Source: a virus
DNA: 34,227 nt
IMG/VR virus record: IMGVR_UViG_3300023181_000061
Location: 1 to 34,227 of that record
Reading direction: 5' to 3' (one strand)
Below are positions 1 through 6,341 of the stretch, piece by piece. Made by a program: the position numbers and the translations under genes. Each line of letters begins with the position of its first letter. Positions within the stretch are counted from its first letter, which is position 1. The notes under the pieces were generated by a model. That model had not been told where the DNA came from, made no database searches, and was given only the letters and a program-made list of their open reading frames with translations.

Positions 1-490
1 CAAGTAAAAATTTATTATCGTCTGAAATTTTAATTTCTGACAATAGAGAGTTTTGTATTTGTTTAATTGTATATTCTTGTATTGGTATTATTATAGTCTC
101 ATTGCTTTTACTTATGCTTTGAGTATGCTTTGATACATGCTTAATAGTTGCTTTATCAAGTGCTTTATCAAGTGCTTTGCTAAATATTAGTAGAGCAATT
201 ATATTACTTGAGTATTGGTTTTTACTTTTTTCAAGCATCTTTACGAACCCAAAACTAACTAAATCATTTAATGTTTTTATATAAGTTGTATATGACTTAA
301 TCCCTAAAGCCTCTTTAGCCATAGTAGTAGGTAGTCCAAATTTAGGCTTCCATCCCATTCTATTGCTGTGAGACAAAATAAAAAAATATAGTGCTGAATG
401 ATTAGGGTTTATTAATTCTGGGTTTTCGAAGCTAAAATCAAACCAGTTCCTCATATAATCATAAATAGTATCTTTATCATTTTCCTTCAT
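1..490 (-). CDS. Replication-initiator-like winged-helix protein (C-terminus cut off by window edge)
   Basis: The leftward reading frame starts at ATG 490 and stays open to the window edge, giving 163 visible residues. The N-terminal ~85 residues (NWFDFSFENPEL, ALYFFILSHSNRMGW, FGLPTTMAKEALGIKSYTTY, LNDLVSFGF) read as the winged-helix domain found at the front of replication proteins in many Bacteroidota phages; that family assignment is from memory of the pattern. After residue ~100 the protein becomes lysine/serine-rich and repetitive (KALDKALDKA). The DNA of that part carries an iteron-like array (103-178), the arrangement known from lambda O, where the origin lies within the initiator gene. 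The start overlaps the stop of the upstream HNH gene as ATGA, so translation is probably coupled. A helicase-loader or transcriptional role remains possible without the C-terminus. Confidence 0.7.
   Translation of the reverse strand, partial: MKENDKDTIYDYMRNWFDFSFENPELINPNHSALYFFILSHSNRMGWKPKFGLPTTMAKEALGIKSYTTYIKTLNDLVSFGFVKMLEKSKNQYSSNIIALLIFSKALDKALDKATIKHVSKHTQSISKSNETIIIPIQEYTIKQIQNSLLSEIKISDDNKFLL
103..178. repeat. Seven-copy iteron-like array, probable replication origin
   Basis: The hexamer TGCTTT (one copy is TGCTTA) starts at 103, 115, 126, 138, 149, 161 and 173, so the spacing is 12, 11, 12, 11, 12, 12 bases, about one helical turn. Because the spacing is not a constant multiple of three, the periodicity is a property of the DNA rather than of the encoded protein. 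It lies inside the initiator-like gene and is flanked on the low-coordinate side by a very AT-rich stretch (1-100) that could serve as the unwinding element. The origin assignment is inference. Confidence 0.6.
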
Positions 491-1011
491 ATTCCATTTA
501 TTTTATTCCAGCATATACCACAAAAGTATTTAAGGCATTTCTCTTCATTATGCATCTTACTGCAAGCCCTTTCCATTGCTTCGATTAATTCACTTAAAGA
601 TAAATGCTTTAAAAATCCCTTCACAGAAATCCTAAATTTAGGTGAGAAGTAAAACTTAAAATGATGGTTAAATATATCTTCAACTTTATCGATTAATTCG
701 TTAATAACATTTTCTTCATCCTCAATCAGTTTTAAAAACTCTCTATGTTGTTTCTTAGCTAACTTTAACCTATTTACAGCATCTTCAATAGCTTCATTTT
801 TGTTGTTAAGTAAAATGTTAGATTTTCCCCTATTACAGTCAAAGCATGCTGTTACAAGATTTTCAATATTATTCTTACCACCTTTGCTAACTGGTAATAT
901 GTGGTCTATTTCTAAAGGTGCTAATGGAGGTTTAGCGGCACAATATCTGCATTTAAAGTTATCCCTTTTAAAAACCTCAAAACGTATCTTTTTGCTAATA
1001 GCTGTTCTCAT
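487..1011 (-). CDS. HNH endonuclease
   Basis: A 174-residue protein with a classic HNH core near its N-terminus: CRYC (C21, C24), the catalytic DH pair (D36-H37, in EIDHILPVSKGG), N51 in the ENL segment, and CFDCN (C56, C59, N60) completing the zinc-binding treble-clef. Residues ~65-174 form a charged, largely helical extension I do not recognise. HNH nucleases of this size in phages act as homing endonucleases, nicking enzymes in packaging, or replication-linked nucleases. Here the gene sits directly upstream of the initiator-like gene with an ATGA overlap and far from the terminase genes, which favours a replication or recombination role over packaging. Confidence 0.87.
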   Translation of the reverse strand: MRTAISKKIRFEVFKRDNFKCRYCAAKPPLAPLEIDHILPVSKGGKNNIENLVTACFDCNRGKSNILLNNKNEAIEDAVNRLKLAKKQHREFLKLIEDEENVINELIDKVEDIFNHHFKFYFSPKFRISVKGFLKHLSLSELIEAMERACSKMHNEEKCLKYFCGICWNKINGI

Positions 1012-1056
1012 ATACTTAGTTATGTTTAATTTTACACATTATTAAAGCCAAAAAAA

Positions 1057-1215
1057 TCATTTACACAATGATATAAGCATTTGTATTTCTGTTTTCTTCC
1101 ATGTATTCTTTGCAAGCCTATTATCTAATGTAGACCTGGTTATTCCAAGTTTATCAGAAAGCCATGTTTTAGAATTACTATTTATTAAATGATATGCTTT
1201 TGTTGTTATGTTCAT
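1057..1215 (-). CDS. Small helix-turn-helix protein (52 aa)
   Basis: The ORF begins at ATG 1215 and encodes 52 residues. Residues ~16-40 (SKTWLSDKLGITRSTLDNRL) have the spacing of a helix-turn-helix: a short helix, the G-I-T turn, then a recognition helix. Small HTH proteins of this kind are Cro-like regulators or replication accessory factors. It is the first gene of a leftward unit containing the HNH and initiator genes and lies just downstream of a promoter-like element (1263-1281), so it could autoregulate that unit. The function is inferred from fold and position only. Confidence 0.65.
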   Translation of the reverse strand: MNITTKAYHLINSNSKTWLSDKLGITRSTLDNRLAKNTWKKTEIQMLISLCK

Positions 1216-1239
1216 TTTTGTACACGTTAAGTTTTAATA

Positions 1240-1265
1240 AAACCCCAATAATAAAACTGGGGTTT
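1240..1265 (-). terminator. Stem-loop between the dut unit and the leftward initiator unit
   Basis: Perfect 7-bp arms AAACCCC (1240-1246) and GGGGTTT (1259-1265) enclose a 12-base loop. On the leftward strand the 3' arm is followed by TTATTAAAA, so it could end transcripts coming from dut. It also lies where a leader would begin if the promoter box at 1263-1281 is used, so it may be a 5' hairpin instead. Confidence 0.4.
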
Positions 1266-1281
1266 GTTACTGCAAATATAA
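1263..1281 (-). promoter_or_regulatory. Leftward promoter-like element shared with the control region
   Basis: On the minus strand this holds TATATTTG (plus-strand CAAATATA, 1273-1280), a match to the Bacteroidota -7 box TAnnTTTG. The 19-base string TTTGTTACTGCAAATATAA is repeated exactly at 6332-6350, upstream of the main leftward unit. No TTTG is found at the expected -33 distance, so strength is uncertain. It would drive the small HTH, HNH and initiator genes. Confidence 0.45.
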
Positions 1282-1317
1282 GGATAATATTTAGATATAA
1301 TTATCTTAAATTAAAAT

Positions 1318-1734
1318 TTATTTTCCGGTGCTTCCAAATCCGCCACTGCCGCGTTCAGTTGATTCAAGTTCTTCTACTTCTTCAAATTCGATTTGTGGGT
1401 AAGGCATAATAATTAGTTGCGATGCTCTATCTCCTACTTTATAGCTATGTTTGGAAGTTCCTATCATAACAACGCTAATTTCACCTATATACCCACTATC
1501 TATAACTCCAACACAATTACTTAATATTTGTTTTTGCTTGTAGCAACTTGAACGAGGAAATATAAATCCTACATAACCTTTAGGTATTTGTAATGCTATA
1601 CCAAAACCTAATTTAATATGCTCATAATCTACAAATTCAGATGTTGTTATTGTTAAATCCATTCCTGCATCACCATTTTTGGCATACTTTGGAATCACTG
1701 CATCAGGATGTAATTTTTTAATTTTTACTTTCAT
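1318..1734 (-). CDS. dut: dUTP diphosphatase (dUTPase)
   Basis: A complete 138-residue trimeric-type dUTPase that hydrolyses dUTP to dUMP and pyrophosphate, keeping uracil out of phage DNA and supplying dUMP for thymidylate synthesis. All five conserved motifs are present in order: AGMDL (23-27), PRSS (60-63), GVIDSGYIGEI (76-86, with catalytic D79), GDRASQLII (101-109) and the glycine-rich C-terminal RGSGGFGSTG (128-137) that closes over the active site. The length is normal for the family. It belongs to the leftward replication/recombination block. Confidence 0.97.
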   Translation of the reverse strand: MKVKIKKLHPDAVIPKYAKNGDAGMDLTITTSEFVDYEHIKLGFGIALQIPKGYVGFIFPRSSCYKQKQILSNCVGVIDSGYIGEISVVMIGTSKHSYKVGDRASQLIIMPYPQIEFEEVEELESTERGSGGFGSTGK

Positions 1735-1738
1735 GTTT

Positions 1739-1891
1739 TTAAATATTAAGTTTTAATGTTTCTTTATTTGATAAAGCGTATTGTTGCTGTTTTAAGCGCA
1801 TAGATTTACTAATCCATACAACTCTATACTTTGTTTTGTTATTAGGGTGTTTAGTGGCTGTAAATGGATTTACAGGGTGTTTATAGATTAA
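1739..1891 (-). other. In-frame continuation of the upstream gene after a TAA (50 codons, no start)
   Basis: Directly after the TAA that ends the gene at 1892-2059, the same frame stays open for 50 codons and ends at a second TAA (1739-1741). It has no start codon before an internal ATG near its end. Its translation (YKHPVNPF, KTKYRVVWIS, RLKQQQ) looks like a real protein, resembling the beta wing and tail of a winged-helix domain, and it follows naturally from the helix VLTALQKL just before the stop. I read the two parts as one gene split by a nonsense codon, or joined by readthrough. Confidence 0.5.
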
Positions 1892-2059
1892 TTATAACTT
1901 TTGTAAAGCAGTTAATACATTACCCCATTCGCTGCCATCGCCCTTAACTTTACCACCTGCCATTAAATAGGCTTGTTTAAGATCTTCTACTGTAAATGAA
2001 ATAAACCTTTTGTTTACCCATTGTTTTGAAAATGTATAAGGGGTTAGGTTTGTTGCCAT
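1892..2059 (-). CDS. Winged-helix-like small protein, probably truncated by an in-frame TAA (55 aa)
   Basis: This 55-residue ORF (MATNLTPYTF... to ...VLTALQKL) is alpha-helical in character and ends abruptly after what looks like a third helix. The same frame continues for 50 more codons after the TAA (1739-1891), and the joined product of about 105 residues would make a more complete winged-helix domain. A one-base change in the stop (for example AAA) would restore it. The start overlaps the end of the upstream 43-residue ORF by 16 bases. It could be a functional mini-protein, a pseudogene, a readthrough gene or a sequencing error. Confidence 0.55.
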   Translation of the reverse strand: MATNLTPYTFSKQWVNKRFISFTVEDLKQAYLMAGGKVKGDGSEWGNVLTALQKL

Positions 2060-2175
2060 TTATCCTTATCGATTAATTGTTTAAGCTTATCTTTAAACTG
2101 TTTAGATAAAACCTTTTTATTTGCTATTCTATAGCGAGCTTTATCCATCCAAGGCGATTTTTCAAATTGTTTCAT
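2044..2175 (-). CDS. Hypothetical basic mini-protein (43 aa)
   Basis: Starts at ATG 2175, 11 bases after the exonuclease stop. It is a very basic 43-residue protein (MKQFEKSPWMDKARYRI... ending IDKDKWQQT) with no recognisable domain; the charge would suit nucleic-acid or protein binding. It overlaps the next ORF in another frame, in keeping with the tightly packed leftward operon. Confidence 0.55.
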   Translation of the reverse strand: MKQFEKSPWMDKARYRIANKKVLSKQFKDKLKQLIDKDKWQQT

Positions 2176-2186
2176 TGTTATTATTT

Positions 2187-3104
2187 TTAAAATTTATCCC
2201 AGTTATTTTGTACCCATTCATCACATTCAGTTACGCGGGTGTTTATTCTTTCAATTACTTCACGGTCGTATTCTAAATCAAAAGATATAATTCTTTTTTC
2301 AATAGGTAGTTCTATAAATCTTGATGTATCATAAGTACCTAAAACGAAGCTGTATATTTTCAAACCCTCTTTTGTGTAAATATGGTTCTTAATAATTTCA
2401 TAAGCTGTTTTTTCAGGCATTTCATCAAGATGAACATTGTTTTTATAACACCATGATTTTAATTCCCCCTCAACAATGTGAAAAGGAGTATCGTTCAAAG
2501 TATAACAAAGCTTAAACTTTTTCTTACCTGTTAAATCCATATATGTATGACCTTGATAAATGTAATCCTTATTTGATATTTCATTTTCAGCAAAAGGGAA
2601 TGTAAAAATAGTATAGCTGCTTTTATTATCAATTAACGTATCATTCACAATAACATCGGGTGTACCGCATTTATAGTCGTCCTCATAGTACTGTTTGTTC
2701 TTAGGTATGAAAACACCAGGATAAAGTACATTTTGAATAACATCGAAACCATCATGTTCTGTAATGTTCCCTTTTTCAGTTTGCTTGCTGCTAAACTCTT
2801 TTTTTCGACCGTACTTATTTTCTATAATCCATTCCTTAAGATAGGTTTTGCATGTTTCAGATAATTCAGTTATATGCTTTATCTTGTCATATTTTTCTAA
2901 ATCCTCTTTAGCCTTAGGTAATGATACTTCACGTATTGCTGTAGCTAACTTTTTTGTTTTGTCTTTGTACTCATCATATCTCTTAGTAAGGTCAACTATC
3001 TTTTGTTTAGAATCAATATATTTTTGGTAATTACTTAAAACTCTTGTTTCAGTCATTATTTTACCGACCATTGATGCCCTGCACTTAAACTTTATCGATG
3101 CCAT
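2187..3104 (-). CDS. YqaJ/lambda-exonuclease-type PD-(D/E)XK nuclease
   Basis: A 305-residue protein whose second half carries a PD-(D/E)XK nuclease core: E116 in a helix (GNITEHDGF), D150 in GTPDVI, D159-N160-K161 as the D-X-K part, and Q184 in YIYQGHTYMDL, the motif IV helix typical of YqaJ-like exonucleases. Residues ~25-95 are a charged, probably coiled-coil extension. Such enzymes resect double-stranded DNA 5' to 3' and hand the single strand to an annealing protein. The recT gene lies immediately upstream and overlaps this start by 20 bases, which strongly supports an exonuclease/annealase pair. The core glutamate is replaced by Asp, an accepted variation. Confidence 0.85.
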   Translation of the reverse strand: MASIKFKCRASMVGKIMTETRVLSNYQKYIDSKQKIVDLTKRYDEYKDKTKKLATAIREVSLPKAKEDLEKYDKIKHITELSETCKTYLKEWIIENKYGRKKEFSSKQTEKGNITEHDGFDVIQNVLYPGVFIPKNKQYYEDDYKCGTPDVIVNDTLIDNKSSYTIFTFPFAENEISNKDYIYQGHTYMDLTGKKKFKLCYTLNDTPFHIVEGELKSWCYKNNVHLDEMPEKTAYEIIKNHIYTKEGLKIYSFVLGTYDTSRFIELPIEKRIISFDLEYDREVIERINTRVTECDEWVQNNWDKF

Positions 3105-4041
3105 TTTTAAGTAGTTTTACTTTTGTTGTTTTTAATAAATCCTTTATTTCTTGGGTTAATTCCATATTGTCGAATTGCAATAGGCTTTCAATATTGTTGC
3201 AGTTTTCAATAAATGATATTATTCTTGCATTTTCTTGCTGTTCAGGAGTGTCAATTTGTAAATAATTAGGTTGGTCATTATCAATATACCTAACCTTTTG
3301 TGCATCATAATCTTCAATTACTGACTGGTCTGTTTGAAGCATTTTAATAATATCAACTGATTTAGGGCCATATTTACCAAGCAATAATTTAAGTACAGTT
3401 TTTTTACTCATACCATCTTTATCATCTGCCCAAACACCAAATCCTTTACCGTAAGTTTTACTATATTTCTTTGCGTGTATCTCTATTTGTTCAATAGGCA
3501 TAAAATGCATTTTTTCAAAGCCATTATCAAGTCTAAAATAACCCACATAGCCAATTATAGGAAGTTTATTACGTTGTGAGTAATCCTGTACCCATTGGAA
3601 AGTAATATCCCCTGTAAGGTGGTCAAAAAATTTAATTTCGCCATCTCTTACATCCATAGCGTTAATCCTGTGATATTCTTTAGTTCTAAGGCAAAGATTA
3701 ATAATACCTTTATAGCCTATCTGAAATTGTGCAACATTACGCCATTGAGTAGGGTTTGTGTTAGGTATTTTTTCATTAAATGGTATAATGTATGCTAAAC
3801 CTAAATTAGGGTCAATAGGCAGTTTTAAAGTAGCTGCTACAGCCGCCGCCATTAATACGCTTTGCGGCTCTGCCTGTCTTAGCTTATCATTGTTATTTGC
3901 ACAGTTTAAAACGCTCATTAAAAAGGCTGGAGAACCATCCCCTAGAATTTGCTTAAAACGTTCCTGTACTTCTTCATCCTTAATCATTAATTTAAGGGGG
4001 CGAGGTTGTTGTACTGAAACTTGATTATTATTATTATCCAT
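3085..4041 (-). CDS. recT: RecT-family single-strand annealing protein
   Basis: A 318-residue RecT-type recombinase that anneals complementary single strands during phage recombination or concatemer formation. Recognisable segments include QSVLMAAAVAATLKLPIDPN (residues ~60-80), FQIGYKGIINLCLRT, YRINAMDVRDGE-like and GYVGYF strands, and the C-terminal WADDKDGMSKKTVLKLLLGKYGP helix region. The frame is open further upstream to 4224, but that part overlaps the upstream gene, has no RecT similarity, and the ATG at 4041 (MDNNNNQ) fits the family N-terminus, so I chose 4041. It pairs with the overlapping exonuclease gene. No SSB gene is visible in the window. Confidence 0.93.
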   Translation of the reverse strand: MDNNNNQVSVQQPRPLKLMIKDEEVQERFKQILGDGSPAFLMSVLNCANNNDKLRQAEPQSVLMAAAVAATLKLPIDPNLGLAYIIPFNEKIPNTNPTQWRNVAQFQIGYKGIINLCLRTKEYHRINAMDVRDGEIKFFDHLTGDITFQWVQDYSQRNKLPIIGYVGYFRLDNGFEKMHFMPIEQIEIHAKKYSKTYGKGFGVWADDKDGMSKKTVLKLLLGKYGPKSVDIIKMLQTDQSVIEDYDAQKVRYIDNDQPNYLQIDTPEQQENARIISFIENCNNIESLLQFDNMELTQEIKDLLKTTKVKLLKNGIDKV

Positions 4042-4066
4042 ATTATTGTTTTCGTTTTTAATTTGA

Positions 4067-4447
4067 TTAATATATTGGATTTTTAGGTTTTGTAATAGAT
4101 TGATAGTGAGTAGCAAACTCTTTTGAGTAAAATTCTTTTTCGTGGTTAATAAACGGAGTCCAAATTGCTTGCTGTGGCATATTGTAAAACCAATATATAT
4201 GACCTTCGGTAAGTACTGTTTCACAGGTTATCTCTACCCAGCCGTTGTTATTTTCGATGCCGGAAAGTGATTTTGGTCTTATACTTTGAACGCTGCTGGT
4301 AAGCTTTAATAAATCACAACGATCATATTTTGATGAAAATTGACCAGGCTTTATTTTTAACCATCCATTATTATATTTCAAATTTTCATTAAAAGGTAGG
4401 TTACATTCTTCGTAAGCATTCTTAATCGCTAATTCCTTTGCTGTCAT
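4067..4447 (-). CDS. Hypothetical protein (126 aa)
   Basis: No family recognised. Two related pieces are visible: NNGWLKI near residue 26 and NNGWVEI near residue 68, each followed by a strand-like segment, which suggests an internal beta-rich repeat. The C-terminus is aromatic-rich (GHIYWFYNMPQQAIWTPF). Its start overlaps the stop of the preceding 62-residue gene as ATGA. The gene sits just upstream of recT in the leftward operon. Confidence 0.75.
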   Translation of the reverse strand: MTAKELAIKNAYEECNLPFNENLKYNNGWLKIKPGQFSSKYDRCDLLKLTSSVQSIRPKSLSGIENNNGWVEITCETVLTEGHIYWFYNMPQQAIWTPFINHEKEFYSKEFATHYQSITKPKNPIY

Positions 4448-4632
4448 AACTTATCAATTTCTTGTTTAACTTCTTCCCAGTAATCTCCATTTAAAACACG
4501 TCCTATAACGTTTGTATTAGCTTCTATAATTTCATTAACGCAGATTATAGCTGCTTTTTTAGCTAATTTATGAAACTTAGAAGTATCGCTAAATCTTAAA
4601 AATAATTGGCTTGCCTTTAGTTTTGGATTCAT
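4444..4632 (-). CDS. Hypothetical small helical protein (62 aa)
   Basis: A 62-residue helical protein with the pattern LAKKAAIICVNEII... DYWEEVKQEIDKL. Small proteins ending in this W-x-x-VKQEI-x-KL motif are common in replication/recombination blocks of Bacteroidota phages, but I know of no function. It is ATGA-coupled to the next gene (4067-4447). Confidence 0.75.
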   Translation of the reverse strand: MNPKLKASQLFLRFSDTSKFHKLAKKAAIICVNEIIEANTNVIGRVLNGDYWEEVKQEIDKL

Positions 4633-4634
4633 AA

Positions 4635-4877
4635 CTATTTATTTTCAAATTTAACAATTTCATCAAAGGTTAATCCTGTTTTATCCATAAGATATTTAAC
4701 AACCGATAAAGAGTTTGAATTAAAACCTTTATTATAGGTTACTAATGTTTTTGCTGTAAGTCCTATATCTCCTGAAATTGACTTTTGATTTATTTCAGTT
4801 CCTGGATTGTCAATTCTTATTTTCTGAATTGCGGTATCTATTAAAATAGTAACGTTATGTTTGTTTTTTTTATTCAT
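4635..4877 (-). CDS. Putative helix-turn-helix regulator (80 aa)
   Basis: An 80-residue basic protein. Residues ~28-75 (INQKSISGDIGLTAKTLVTY, then SLSVVKYLMDKTGLTFDEIV) follow the helix order of a Cro/C1-type HTH: a QKSIS helix, the G-L-T turn, a recognition helix, then a KYLMDKTGLTFDEI dimer helix. It lies in the leftward early operon and is a candidate regulator of the control region at 6313-6465. The HTH reading is by eye and of moderate certainty. Confidence 0.6.
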   Translation of the reverse strand: MNKKNKHNVTILIDTAIQKIRIDNPGTEINQKSISGDIGLTAKTLVTYNKGFNSNSLSVVKYLMDKTGLTFDEIVKFENK

Positions 4878-4890
4878 AATTTTAGTTTAA

Positions 4891-5121
4891 TTATTTTTTT
4901 ATTTCTGTAACAATAGGTTCTTGTAAAGGATACATTTTAGTACATAAACGTCTTTGTTCAATACACATTTGTTTGGCGTGTTCTTGCATACATTCATTTA
5001 AAATATCTTCAACGGTATTTCCTGATAGTTTATCTAAATCAATATCTGTTATTACCTGTTCAAAGTTTTCATATCCATGTTTAATAGCTACTTCATACTT
5101 AATTTGTTCTAATGTTTTAAT
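4891..5121 (-). CDS. Small conserved-looking phage protein with a non-ATG (ATT) start (76 aa)
   Basis: Between the genes at 4635-4877 and 5131-5526 one frame is open from a TAA upstream to the TAA at 4891. There is no ATG until codon 46, yet the whole frame reads as coding: KTLEQIKYEVAIKHGYENF near the start and EHAKQMCIEQRRLCTKMYP near the end. The first codon after the upstream stop is ATT at 5119-5121, exactly where a start giving (M)KTLEQIKYE is expected, 9 bases after the previous gene. ATT is a rare but real start codon (infC in E. coli). A mutated ATG or a sequencing error is the alternative. The function is unknown. Confidence 0.6.
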   Translation of the reverse strand: MKTLEQIKYEVAIKHGYENFEQVITDIDLDKLSGNTVEDILNECMQEHAKQMCIEQRRLCTKMYPLQEPIVTEIKK

Positions 5122-5130
5122 TTATATAGT

Positions 5131-5526
5131 TTAAAAATAGTTAATAGCTAAACCTGCCGGAATTAAATTAAAAAAATCAAAATGTTCTTTAGCCATTATA
5201 GCTATCATATAGTATGGCACATCATTTAATTTTACATTACCCCTTGATAAACGCCTTAAAGAAACAATGTCGTACCAATCTAATTCAGGATGCTCTTGTA
5301 TATCTTCAAAATAGCTTAGAGGCTTTAGTACGGGTTTAAACAGCATAACATCATATCTTTTAATTGATTCAGTTAGTGAAATTAAATTAATACCATCAAT
5401 TGATTGTATGCCATCTACTTCTAATATTCTATCAGATTTAAATATCTTATGCATTTTGCATTTAACTTTCAACCCATAAGGAAAATACACCGATAAGTGT
5501 TCAAGCGTTAGTTTAGTTGTTTCCAT
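5131..5526 (-). CDS. Conserved phage hypothetical protein (131 aa)
   Basis: The frame is open from 5538 but I chose ATG 5526 (METTKLTLEHLSVYFPYGLK), which begins one base after the upstream stop. The layout LSVYFPYGLK, then KPVLKPLSYFEDI, then an E-H-F-D-F-F-x-L-I-x-x-GLAI tail is one I associate with a frequent Bacteroidota phage protein of unknown function. The gene at 8063-8455 has a comparable KPLS segment and a similar C-terminal pattern, and may be a distant relative encoded on the other side of the control region. Confidence 0.75.
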   Translation of the reverse strand: METTKLTLEHLSVYFPYGLKVKCKMHKIFKSDRILEVDGIQSIDGINLISLTESIKRYDVMLFKPVLKPLSYFEDIQEHPELDWYDIVSLRRLSRGNVKLNDVPYYMIAIMAKEHFDFFNLIPAGLAINYF

Positions 5527-5527
5527 T

Positions 5528-5719
5528 TTATAATTCAATTATTATTTGTTCAATTAGTTTTGTTTTTTCGTCACGTTGTTTCATTAAAGCGTAAAAGTCA
5601 GTATCTGTAACATCGTTATCACAACGCCCCCAACTTTCACTAACCATTAAATCACATTGTTTTTCAATTTCCCGCTTATCATTTACAAGCTGCTTTAGTT
5701 GTTGTATTTTGTCTTGCAT
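5528..5719 (-). CDS. Small coiled-coil hypothetical protein (63 aa)
   Basis: A 63-residue protein almost entirely predicted to be helical, with heptad-like leucine/isoleucine spacing at both ends (QDKIQQLKQLVNDKREIEKQ and KTKLIEQIIIEL) around an acidic central piece (CDNDVTDTD). It is probably a coiled-coil hairpin. No function is recognised. It stands two bases from the upstream gene in the leftward operon. Confidence 0.65.
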   Translation of the reverse strand: MQDKIQQLKQLVNDKREIEKQCDLMVSESWGRCDNDVTDTDFYALMKQRDEKTKLIEQIIIEL

Positions 5720-5721
5720 GG

Positions 5722-5994
5722 TTAATAATTGTAAGATTTAATTAGCTCATCAATGGTGTCAGCAGAAAACCTTTTGTACCAATCTTTTTCAAGTGAAGGC
5801 AATTCCCTTTGCAAAAAGTTTTCAGGGGATTCGGCTATTATTTGATAATGTTCATCGTTAGAATTATCAACCCATACACGCGGATAAGATTTTCTATCAA
5901 TAATGGATAAATGATAACCGCTGTCGTCATATTCAAATCGATAAGCGGCATCACTATCTTCAAGATTATTAAGTATTTTAATTAATTCTAACAT
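5722..5994 (-). CDS. Hypothetical acidic protein (90 aa)
   Basis: A 90-residue acidic protein rich in aspartate and tyrosine (DSDAAYRFEYDDSGYHLSII, later PSLEKDWYKRFSADTIDELI). I recognise no family. Its ATG overlaps the last codons of the 39-residue ORF upstream (5988-6107). Small acidic early phage proteins are sometimes inhibitors of DNA-binding host proteins, but nothing here shows that. Confidence 0.65.
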   Translation of the reverse strand: MLELIKILNNLEDSDAAYRFEYDDSGYHLSIIDRKSYPRVWVDNSNDEHYQIIAESPENFLQRELPSLEKDWYKRFSADTIDELIKSYNY

Positions 5995-6107
5995 AATTCA
6001 ATTATTTTTTCATAGTTAGGATTTACCCCATAATTTTTATAAAGGTTACTTAAAGGCTCGTTGTAATTTGGATCGGGGTGCGTTTCGGTTATTTCAATTG
6101 TTATCAT
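5988..6107 (-). CDS. Hypothetical mini-protein (39 aa)
   Basis: ATG 6107 to TAG 5988, 39 residues (MITIEITETHPDPNYNEPL... to ...KIIELC). It fills the gap between the genes at 6109-6312 and 5722-5994, starting one base after the former's stop and overlapping the latter's start by 7 bases. This packing is the main support that it is translated. Confidence 0.5.
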   Translation of the reverse strand: MITIEITETHPDPNYNEPLSNLYKNYGVNPNYEKIIELC

Positions 6108-6108
6108 A

Positions 6109-6312
6109 TTAATAAATTTGATTATCCTCAATTAATTTTATTATATGATCTACACTTTCAGTTACCTTTAAAAAATCATTTAATCCATAAGAAATGCTAC
6201 TGCCTGTTTTAGTAGGTAATATATCGCATATTCTCTTGTAGTTAACATAAACTAAATTACCATTATTATCATCTTGATGTACTGGTATGAATCCTTTTAC
6301 TGCATTTGTCAT
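6109..6312 (-). CDS. First gene of the leftward operon, hypothetical (67 aa)
   Basis: A 67-residue protein (FIPVHQDDNNGNLVYVNYKRICDILP...) with a beta-rich first half and a C-terminal helix (SVDHIIKLIEDNQI). The sequence around VYVNYKRI resembles short phage proteins that carry a 'value at this position' strand followed by an amphipathic helix; no function is known to me. As the first gene after the leftward promoter (6342-6371) it is likely made earliest. Confidence 0.7.
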   Translation of the reverse strand: MTNAVKGFIPVHQDDNNGNLVYVNYKRICDILPTKTGSSISYGLNDFLKVTESVDHIIKLIEDNQIY

Positions 6313-6341
6313 AACTATGTATTTTATCGTTTTTGTTACTG

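Noticed and set aside
24-37. Palindrome GAAATTTTAATTTC near the left edge.
   Set aside because: Short and made only of A/T-rich codons within the initiator gene; such palindromes are expected by chance at this composition.
1318-1734. Rightward ORFs opposite the leftward block (for example opposite dut, recT and the HNH gene).
   Set aside because: They lack sensible protein composition and lie fully over well-supported genes; treated as shadows.
1844-1883. Direct repeat AGGGTGTTTA (1844-1853 and 1874-1883) around the palindrome CTGTAAATGGATTTACAG (1858-1875), which looks like an operator.
   Set aside because: The repeat is exactly 30 bases apart and in phase with the reading frame of the interrupted gene, where it encodes two K-H-P motifs. 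Coding is the simpler explanation, and there is no promoter next to it.
4042-4224. N-terminal extension of RecT by 61 residues up to an ATG at 4224.
   Set aside because: The extension overlaps the 126-residue gene on the same strand, is unlike any RecT, and a better start (4041) begins the known domain layout.
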